Shown here in pieces: positions 7,388 to 14,456 of a stretch of DNA of 34,725 nt; the first letter of the stretch is position 1; each line of letters starts with the position of its first letter. The translations under genes were made by a program, and so were the position numbers. The notes below the pieces were generated by a model that was given only the letters and a program-made list of their open reading frames with translations, did not search any database and was not told where the DNA came from. The DNA comes from an uncultured Prevotella sp. (GTDB taxonomy: Bacteria; Bacteroidota; Bacteroidia; Bacteroidales; Bacteroidaceae), in the NCBI GenBank assembly GCA_900552675.1, contig USAI01000017.1:1-34725 (forward strand), read 5' to 3'.

Positions 7388-8242
7388 TTAACTGTTAACG
7401 TTATGGCATCTTTTTTTATAAAGACGTTTATACTTTATAAACTTAAACCATGAGCCATAGCCTAAAGCCTTGAGCATGCGCCAATGGGCGGTATGGTTGT
7501 GCCATACTGTTTTAAGGTGTCGCAGTTTGTAGGCCCATGTGCTCATTGTCTTCGAGTAAGCCCCTAATGTGTTTAAGCCGTGTTGTCGATAAAGCATTAA
7601 CGACTGAAAAATGGGCACCACCTTGCCTTGGGCTTTTAGTGCGCATAAGGTGATAAAGGTATCGTGCATAACAGCTTTTGATAGCTTGTGCCATAACACC
7701 ACCTCTTTTACGCGATGATTGATGAGCATGGTGCAACCCGTAACGAAGGGGGTGGCTGCGCTTTCGGCAAACGTGGTGAGAAACTCGGGATGGGTGCCCG
7801 AATACTGCCACAACGAAGGTGCAATGGGGTGCAACGCTTCGTCTACTACACACACGTCGCAACATACCAAGATGGGCGTTTGGGGGCTATTAACGTTTTC
7901 GCGCTCGGTTTGCAGCATCTGTTGCATACAAACCTCTATTTTATTGGGCAGCCATACGTCGTCTTGGTCTGTAAAAAAATAATAAGAAGCTTCTACCATC
8001 TTTAGCAGACTCATAAAATTGGCTTTCGCCCCATGTTGGCTGGGATAGTCGAGCACAACAAAGTTGGCCTTTGTCTTTGCATATTCGGCCAATATTTCTT
8101 GCGTACCATCAGTCGACCCATCGTCGTGAACATACAGTGTCCAGTCTTGATAGGTTTGTGTATAAATCGACTCTATTTGTTCGCGCAGATAGCGTGCGCC
8201 ATTATAGGTTGCGAGAAGTATTGCTGTTGTTGTTTTTCCCAT
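7388..8242 (-). CDS. Family 2 glycosyltransferase (WcaA-like), seventh gene of the operon
   Basis: From the ATG at 8242 the protein has 284 residues and begins directly with the GT-A fold (TTTAILLATYNGA). DDGSTDGT (40-47) and FTDQDDVW (90-97) are the nucleotide- and metal-binding motifs of classical GT2 enzymes. The frame is open upstream to a TTG at 8347. That longer version would overlap the flippase gene by 35 bp and add a basic, non-conserved tail, so I chose the ATG. It is preceded by AGGGAAAG, a weak purine box. The protein is of a different GT2 subtype from the two genes downstream. It probably adds an inner sugar of the repeat unit. Confidence 0.88.
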   Translation of the reverse strand: MGKTTTAILLATYNGARYLREQIESIYTQTYQDWTLYVHDDGSTDGTQEILAEYAKTKANFVVLDYPSQHGAKANFMSLLKMVEASYYFFTDQDDVWLPNKIEVCMQQMLQTERENVNSPQTPILVCCDVCVVDEALHPIAPSLWQYSGTHPEFLTTFAESAATPFVTGCTMLINHRVKEVVLWHKLSKAVMHDTFITLCALKAQGKVVPIFQSLMLYRQHGLNTLGAYSKTMSTWAYKLRHLKTVWHNHTAHWRMLKALGYGSWFKFIKYKRLYKKRCHNVNS

Positions 8243-8312
8243 TTTTTCTTTCCCTTGTTTACTTCTTTTAATATGCTGTTGACGGCTTGTTGTTAAGCAT
8301 TTAATGATAGAT

Positions 8313-9668
8313 TTATTGTACCCAAATGCCTTTAGCCTTGCCTCCAATAATTTTATAATATTGAATAATGTTTACCACTAAGCCTGGCATGTTGATAAAG
8401 CACATAAGCAGTAACAGAGCGTTGATATTGTTATATTGCCCCACCACCCAGATGGCTAATGGAACATAACATAGGGCCATGGCAATGGTTACATATAACT
8501 GAAGACGTAGAGCACCAATGCCGTTGAGCACGAACGAATAGCGAGTGCTCAGTATGAGTATCAGTTCATATAGGCCTACGAGAACCGTCATTGAGAAGGG
8601 CACTGATGCTTTGGTGCCTATCCATATATGATAAACCAGTGGCGAGCCTATTGTCATAAGCCCTATCAGTAGTGCTATGCCCAGCATTATTTTGTTCAGT
8701 GTGCGGTTGGCTTGGCGTATCCATGCAAAGTCGTGCTTGGCGTAAGCATCGGTAGTAGCGCTCCAATAGGGTACGCATAAGATAGTGAAAAGCAACATCG
8801 ATAACATGAAATAGCGGTTTGCTATCTGATAAGGCGTTACCATACTGGGCGAGAAGAAACGCGAGATGAGTATGTTTGTTGAGAAAAACAACACGATGCC
8901 AGCTATCTGTAATACAAAAAACTTGCTTCCTATATTGAACAGTTCCTTCATGGCCGACACGTTGATAAGGCGGAACGAGGGACATAAGTGGCGATAGCGG
9001 CCTAAAAAGGTGATAGGCAAACAAATGAGATATGAAAGCAAGGGGCCTGCTGTGTATGCCATAGCCACTAATAACAACGAGTGACGACCGCTGAGATACA
9101 CCAAACCTGTACCTATTAGTGCCAGTGTGTTGCCACCTGTAACGATAGCATTATTGATGGCGGGCAATTGTAAACCCATGTAAAAGTTTCCGAGAAACTT
9201 AAGTATAAAAGTGGCACACACCATGATAGTTGATGCCAACAAAATGGTAACTAGGTTACCAATGCGCTGAGGCGACACGTTCAGAAATGCATACACATCG
9301 CCCACACACTCGGCTATCAATAAAACAATGGTTACAGGAACAATGATACAAGTGAGCATGGCAATGGTTGACGATACCATTTGGCGCGCCTTTTCAATGT
9401 TGTTTTCGGCTAAACAAACAGCCAACTTATTGCGTAAGCCATTGCCTAAGCCTACGTCAAGATTATCAATCCATAACAATACCGAGCTAATGGTTAACCA
9501 TACACCATTTTCATATACGCCAAGGCACGCCAAGGTAAGCGGAACGAGCAACAGTTGCACCACCACCGACCAACCTTTTACGGCCAGCGATGCCAACACG
9601 TTTTTTAGCAACAAGGCTGAACGTGGGTCTTTGCCTGAAATGCGTTGTATGATGTTTGTCACTTTCAT
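8313..9668 (-). CDS. Wzx-type oligosaccharide flippase (polysaccharide transporter family)
   Basis: This 451-residue integral membrane protein has about 12-14 hydrophobic segments, the normal arrangement for MOP-superfamily flippases. The N-terminal region, with the pattern LGVYENGVWLTISS followed by DNLDVGLGNGLRNKLA (about 70-85), is typical of the polysaccharide-synthesis branch. Such proteins turn the undecaprenyl-linked repeat unit from the inner to the outer leaflet of the inner membrane, where the polymerase acts. It follows the Wzz-Wzy fusion gene by 54 bp, which fits a Wzx/Wzy-dependent pathway. No truncation is visible. The substrate is presumably the product of the glycosyltransferases encoded just downstream. 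Confidence 0.9.
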   Translation of the reverse strand: MKVTNIIQRISGKDPRSALLLKNVLASLAVKGWSVVVQLLLVPLTLACLGVYENGVWLTISSVLLWIDNLDVGLGNGLRNKLAVCLAENNIEKARQMVSSTIAMLTCIIVPVTIVLLIAECVGDVYAFLNVSPQRIGNLVTILLASTIMVCATFILKFLGNFYMGLQLPAINNAIVTGGNTLALIGTGLVYLSGRHSLLLVAMAYTAGPLLSYLICLPITFLGRYRHLCPSFRLINVSAMKELFNIGSKFFVLQIAGIVLFFSTNILISRFFSPSMVTPYQIANRYFMLSMLLFTILCVPYWSATTDAYAKHDFAWIRQANRTLNKIMLGIALLIGLMTIGSPLVYHIWIGTKASVPFSMTVLVGLYELILILSTRYSFVLNGIGALRLQLYVTIAMALCYVPLAIWVVGQYNNINALLLLMCFINMPGLVVNIIQYYKIIGGKAKGIWVQ

Positions 9669-9722
9669 TTTCTCGCTTACTTTTTGTTGTATCTGTGTTT
9701 AACAGCTTGTTAAAACAGTGTT

Positions 9723-11795
9723 TTACTGTTGTCGTATCTGTGGCTTTCGCAGCGTAATGTTAAATTTGTCTTGAGTGCAAATAAAGAGAAACACGATGAG
9801 CTGCACAATGTGCATGTTGCCTGTAAAGATGTATTCTTGGAAGAACTGGAAGATGAGACAATAGGCTATATACATATAAAAGCACTTGCCAAAGGCTACA
9901 CCATTGCGCATCTGCCTATAGGCCCAGCCCGTAAGTACACCATAAACCACGGCAAAGATGGCTACGCCAAACTGTCCGAAGTCCATATAGAAGGGCTGAA
10001 ATATGGTGTAAACATTGGTCGACACGGGTACAAAAACAAACTCTTGCAAACGGTCGAAGAACACATAGTTGCCCATTCCTTGTTTAATAAGGAACAAATA
10101 AACCAAGGGGAACGTGTGGCCTCCAAACTGTGGTACCAACTCGCGCGTAAGGGTGCAATAGGCTACGGGTGGCGACAGCAGATACATGGCTATGAAATTG
10201 AATATAGAGTCGTTGTTCTGATAGTCGATAGTGTCTTTGCTCTCACGCATCAAGTTGAAACCGTAGGATAAAAGAATCAGTACCACGGCCAGTACCGCTA
10301 TGGTGCGTATCTTGATGTAACTGCGCTGATAAAGAATGAAGACAATGCAGAAGATGACCAAGAGCATGCCACCTTTCTCCATAATGGCAATCGAATTGGC
10401 TAAACTTGAAAGACATGCTACCACCATCACCCATTTCTTTACTTGCGGATGCGCCCATAACGCTACAATCATAAGTGTTTCGTTTACTACAATAGCATAG
10501 TTTAAGAAGCTCTGCTGGTTTCCGTAAACGGCAAGGTTTCGCATGTTGAGCATCATGTCTTCAGTGCCAAACATCATAACGATGTCCATAATTCGTTTAA
10601 TAAACAACGGCGTGATGATGACGCTGATCGTAAACAAAAAATAAAACATCCAAAGGCCTATCTTGTTCATACGGATAGGAGTGGCCGCTTGATGTCGTAT
10701 TTGTTGACGGTCGGTGGTGTTGCAAGGTAACAAAGTATAGGTGATAAACGAAACGGGGCAGAAGAACGCCAGCCACAAACACAGGCTGGTATAGAACTGT
10801 GAGCTGGGGGCATTGAGCCATGTGGGGTCGCGAAACTGCATGGCTATCATCAGGCTACCCCATACTACCAATGTAATGCACCAAGGCGAGGTGGCACTAC
10901 CAAAGTCGGTGATTACTGGGTTTTGCTTCCATATAGTATACAGCTTGCATGCTTTTACTGAGAGTAAGGCTATAAATAGGGCCAGTAACACATAGCCTAT
11001 TAAATAAGGTGTGGCTTGGGTGGGCACCATGTTGCTTTTGACAATGCCATATGAAAGGTATGAACGCTTTGATAACATCTCGTAGCGTTCACATTCTATC
11101 ACAGCCTTATTATAATTGCTATATCGTTTGTCTATCTCTTCTTTCAGTGCATCGGCCTGTTTCTGCTCTGATGGTAAGGTTTGTTCAATGTGGGTGTCAA
11201 CATAGTTGGCATAATCGTTTAACGCCTTATGATATGCTTGGCCAGCAAGGTGTCGCTTTGTCATAGCCGCTTGATATTTTTGCAATGACATGGCGCGACG
11301 ATGGGCCGTAATGGTGTTTTGAAGATGCCTCATTACGCTGTCAAGCATTTGTGCGGCTACCACAGGATCGTGGTCGGCAAATTGAACGGTAAGAGTCTGC
11401 TGTTTGGCTGATATGTTATAACTGATGTTGCGGGTGATAGCTTCAAGGGTGTCGGGCTCGGCTAAATAATGGGCATAATCAACACCTTTGCCTGGCACCT
11501 GTGTGCGAGCAATGGTTTGTGCCATCTCTGCTGATTTTAAGATGCGCCAATACACCTCAATGTCGTTTACACCCTTGTTAACATCTCCAGCCAAATCGCG
11601 TGTTAACACGTTAAGTTGGTTTAAGCCTATGCTTAAGTCGGTTTCTTTATATTCGTCTGATATCTTCACCTGTGCTCCGTATGTTTTGGGCACAAGCATC
11701 CATGCCACCACCGCCACCAAGATGGCAGCAATGGAAGCAGCAATATACGGATGCTTTTTAAAAATATGTATCATCGAATAAAAAGAGAAAAACAT
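9723..11795 (-). CDS. Fusion of a Wzz-like chain-length regulator with a Wzy-type oligosaccharide polymerase
   Basis: The 690-residue frame is uninterrupted. Residues 1-285 look like a complete Wzz-type co-polymerase. They comprise a first membrane segment (about 17-36) ending in PKTYGAQV, a periplasmic part with NDIEVYWRILKS (77-88) and a helical charged stretch (170-240). The Pro-containing VPTQATPY (257-264) leads into a second membrane segment (about 262-282). Residues 300-680 are a multi-spanning protein with about 10 segments. It ends in TNVYTIFQPFYMDFGQFG (593-610), the C-terminal signature of Bacteroidota oligosaccharide repeat-unit polymerases. Such polymerases join repeat units in the periplasm while Wzz limits chain length. 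A second start at 11774 (Met8) is possible. It lies 32 bp after a separate Wzz gene. Both halves are recognised by motif only, not by database search. Confidence 0.82.
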   Translation of the reverse strand: MFFSFYSMIHIFKKHPYIAASIAAILVAVVAWMLVPKTYGAQVKISDEYKETDLSIGLNQLNVLTRDLAGDVNKGVNDIEVYWRILKSAEMAQTIARTQVPGKGVDYAHYLAEPDTLEAITRNISYNISAKQQTLTVQFADHDPVVAAQMLDSVMRHLQNTITAHRRAMSLQKYQAAMTKRHLAGQAYHKALNDYANYVDTHIEQTLPSEQKQADALKEEIDKRYSNYNKAVIECERYEMLSKRSYLSYGIVKSNMVPTQATPYLIGYVLLALFIALLSVKACKLYTIWKQNPVITDFGSATSPWCITLVVWGSLMIAMQFRDPTWLNAPSSQFYTSLCLWLAFFCPVSFITYTLLPCNTTDRQQIRHQAATPIRMNKIGLWMFYFLFTISVIITPLFIKRIMDIVMMFGTEDMMLNMRNLAVYGNQQSFLNYAIVVNETLMIVALWAHPQVKKWVMVVACLSSLANSIAIMEKGGMLLVIFCIVFILYQRSYIKIRTIAVLAVVLILLSYGFNLMRESKDTIDYQNNDSIFNFIAMYLLSPPVAYCTLTRELVPQFGGHTFPLVYLFLIKQGMGNYVFFDRLQEFVFVPVSTNVYTIFQPFYMDFGQFGVAIFAVVYGVLTGWAYRQMRNGVAFGKCFYMYIAYCLIFQFFQEYIFTGNMHIVQLIVFLFICTQDKFNITLRKPQIRQQ

Positions 11796-11827
11796 ACTGA
11801 CGCATGCGAGCGTCAGATGTTTATTAT

Positions 11828-12904
11828 TTAAATATGTATAAAGAGGTTACGGTTCTTCCATACTAAAATGCCAAAGCGTAGGAAGAAACCAAAGAACAGA
11901 TAGGTGATGACCATTGATGCGCGCGACTTGCTGCTGGCACGCAAGGGAACGGATGCACTCTCAATAACCGTGAAGGCAGGGGTGCGCTCTTGCACTTTGG
12001 CTTTTGCTAACTGCAACTGTTCAACTACCTGTGTATAGATGTTATATTTTAACTGCATATCGTTCTCAAGGTCATCGACCTTCATCTTGTAGGCTTGCAA
12101 TGTTACCTCTTGGTTCGCATCGGCATAGGCAGCATAGGTTTGGCGCGCCTTGTCATACTGGCTGCGTGCCTCCTCAAACAGGCGTTCCATATATTGCAAG
12201 TCGTTACATGCTTTCTTAGTCTTATATTCGGTAATAGCTACTTGTAGGTGTTGCTTTACCGAGTCGGCTACCAAGGCTGCAACCAATGGGTCTTGGTCGG
12301 TTACCTTAATTGTGATAACATTGGTTTTCTTGTCAACCGCACATTGTATGCCTTTCGACAACGACTTTATAACCCTATACTGGTCTTTGGTGAGCCAAAG
12401 AGGGGTGTTGCCAGCATCTTTTCCTTTGCCTTTTTCCAGTGCTTCGTTTTTTATGCTGAAGATAGAGACAATATATTGCATAGCAAGCAAAGGATAGTCG
12501 GTGATGGCCGACTTCTGATGCTTTGTTAGATAAGTGTAATAGTCGCACGATACATCGCCTTTTATGGTCTTTACCTTAATGGGGAAAAGTGAAACAAGAA
12601 AGTCGGGCGAAGACATTACGTCCGGATAAATTTCAGGGTAGAGGGCATCGCCAGTTTGCCCAATGCGCATGTTCATGCCCACCATTGAAGCTAATGATGA
12701 GATACTGCCCGAGAAGCCTGCTCCCGATTCCTCAGGAGCCAGCGTCACCGAACTGTCGTATGTCTTGGGCGTACTGAGTGCCACTACCACACCTATAGCC
12801 GCTGCTACGCAGCTATAGATAATAAGTTTACGTTTATCCTTCTTCAGCAGTGTTATTACATCTAAAATGTTTACACTGATGAGTTTTTTCTTACCTTCGT
12901 CCAT
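11828..12904 (-). CDS. Wzz/chain-length determinant polysaccharide co-polymerase
   Basis: The 358-residue protein has the PCP architecture. A short cytoplasmic start is followed by a membrane segment (about 27-45) and STPKTYDSSVTLAPEES (44-60). Next comes LASMVGMN (71-78) and a YPEIYPDVMSSP motif (89-100), common in Bacteroidota Wzz proteins. A helical periplasmic domain of about 200 residues and a C-terminal membrane segment (about 328-348) complete it. Such proteins form oligomers in the inner membrane that set the modal chain length of the polymer. There is no Tyr-kinase domain. It begins 8 bp after the CotH-type gene and ends 32 bp before the Wzz-Wzy fusion, so two Wzz modules are made from adjacent genes. 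Confidence 0.92.
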   Translation of the reverse strand: MDEGKKKLISVNILDVITLLKKDKRKLIIYSCVAAAIGVVVALSTPKTYDSSVTLAPEESGAGFSGSISSLASMVGMNMRIGQTGDALYPEIYPDVMSSPDFLVSLFPIKVKTIKGDVSCDYYTYLTKHQKSAITDYPLLAMQYIVSIFSIKNEALEKGKGKDAGNTPLWLTKDQYRVIKSLSKGIQCAVDKKTNVITIKVTDQDPLVAALVADSVKQHLQVAITEYKTKKACNDLQYMERLFEEARSQYDKARQTYAAYADANQEVTLQAYKMKVDDLENDMQLKYNIYTQVVEQLQLAKAKVQERTPAFTVIESASVPLRASSKSRASMVITYLFFGFFLRFGILVWKNRNLFIHI

Positions 12905-12912
12905 TATCTGTT

Positions 12913-14403
12913 TTATTTCTTAAATACTTTTCTCACTGTGCCATCGCTCATCTTTTCAATATATATCTGCGATGGCAGCGTTGAGGCGTTTGTATGTGTG
13001 TAGTTACGTCCGAAAAGGTCGGTGCGCTGCCATAGTGTGGTAGGGGTTTGCACATTGCTGATGCCCGTTTCTACATTCATGGCGGGAACCATTGTCTCAA
13101 GGGCGTCAAGGCGAGTTTTGAGGTGTGTCAGAACTTCGTCAATCTGTTCGGAAAGCGTATTCTTACACTCGCCCTCAAAAACCTCTTGGTGCATGGCACG
13201 GCTTTGTTCAAAGGCTTCGCCAATGTTATCTTTCATTTTGTTCAAACAATCGCTCACCGAGGCGTATATACCGTCTTTCTTTTCGTTGTATAGTTCTTTA
13301 TATTTTTCTACGAAGCCTTTCTTTTTGAACAGTTCTGGATAATAGAATACATCCATCTTATGCTGATTGCTCCATGTGTTGTCGTCAACGAGGAACGAAG
13401 AGTCTAAGTCCCATAGCGCGGCCATCTTCAGCTTGTCGTCGTTAGGCTCGTTTTCGCTGAGCTCATTTTTATATAAATATGCATTGCTGCCAGCGGCATC
13501 ATTTGAACCAAGAATGTCGTGCGCAAGTATCCAGCGAGCAAACTCTGTATAGTCGAGATAGTTGTCTGCCTCGTTGTCTGAGAAGATAGCCTCCTCTACA
13601 CTATTCATGTATGTGGTGATGTTGGCCAGTTCGGCTTCTGTCACATCGTCTGAGTCGGGATACTTAAAGGTGTAACCCATGGACTTGTTCTGATGGTTTG
13701 TCTTGAAATATACTTCGCCAGGCTTCCACCAATAGGCATCGTTCTCAATGAGTAGGCCTTTCTTACCAATGTTTACTCGGCTATCACTGCGCTCAAATGT
13801 TTCTGACAGGTGATATATGCCTTGATACTTTCCGTTTAACACAAGGTTTACAAACTTTGTGCGAGGCACCCATGAAAAACCAAGAGCGCTGCATACGGCG
13901 TTTCCCATCTCGGTTAAGATGTTACTTTCTTCACCTTTCATGGCTTTGTTCCATGTGTGAATAGACAGTAACGCCCAATCTTTACTTTTAGCTTTGCCGC
14001 CGTTGGGAGTTAGTAAGTCGGCTTTTTTTGATAACTTTATTTTATAGGGATGCTGAGGAAGATGAGCTCCTGTTGAGTTTCCCCTTATCTTCATTCGCAT
14101 GCCCGATTCTCCTTTTACATAGTCGCCACTGTCGTAGAGGGTTTCGCCTTTTAATGTAATTACCATACGTCCTGGCACATGTTCACTGACGATGCTTATG
14201 CCTAAACCTCCTTCAGGGGGCGTTACCACGGTAGCCGTTGGCTCTACGTGATCAATGGTTTCAATGGTTAGCAACGGTAAGTCGGGCCATTGCTTTGTCT
14301 CTTCATTCTCGGCTTGTGCCGCGACAGCGTTTGATACGATCAATAGTGCAGCCATCATATATGAGGTTAATGAATGGCGTCTTTGCTTCTTTTTAAATAA
14401 CAT
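12913..14403 (-). CDS. Secreted CotH-family kinase-fold protein with a T9SS-like C-terminal tail
   Basis: The 496-residue protein has a basic N-terminus and a hydrophobic stretch (about 13-29) ending in VAAQA, so it is probably exported. The CotH region runs from about 65 to 400. It has MKIRGNST (104-111), a Lys pair at 121 and 123, GKYQGIYHLSE (191-201) and ILAHDILGSNDA (292-303). It then has NAYLYK (307-312) and MAALWDLDSSF (327-337), whose Asp residues could bind metal. CotH of Bacillus phosphorylates spore-coat proteins with ATP. The last 40 residues, containing DLFGR and, near the end, QIYIEK before RKVFKK, resemble type A T9SS sorting tails. The gene lies between the export and Wzz genes of the operon. 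The target, protein or glycan, is unknown. Confidence 0.85.
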   Translation of the reverse strand: MLFKKKQRRHSLTSYMMAALLIVSNAVAAQAENEETKQWPDLPLLTIETIDHVEPTATVVTPPEGGLGISIVSEHVPGRMVITLKGETLYDSGDYVKGESGMRMKIRGNSTGAHLPQHPYKIKLSKKADLLTPNGGKAKSKDWALLSIHTWNKAMKGEESNILTEMGNAVCSALGFSWVPRTKFVNLVLNGKYQGIYHLSETFERSDSRVNIGKKGLLIENDAYWWKPGEVYFKTNHQNKSMGYTFKYPDSDDVTEAELANITTYMNSVEEAIFSDNEADNYLDYTEFARWILAHDILGSNDAAGSNAYLYKNELSENEPNDDKLKMAALWDLDSSFLVDDNTWSNQHKMDVFYYPELFKKKGFVEKYKELYNEKKDGIYASVSDCLNKMKDNIGEAFEQSRAMHQEVFEGECKNTLSEQIDEVLTHLKTRLDALETMVPAMNVETGISNVQTPTTLWQRTDLFGRNYTHTNASTLPSQIYIEKMSDGTVRKVFKK

Positions 14404-14456
14404 TTGGCTTTTTATTGGTTATTAATTAATTAACTATCTTCAAAACACGTTTCTGC

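Noticed and set aside
9729..10271. 180-residue frame opposite the polymerase part of the Wzz-Wzy fusion
   Set aside because: The other strand carries a long frame with clear polymerase motifs. This one has no promoter, family pattern or plausible start context.
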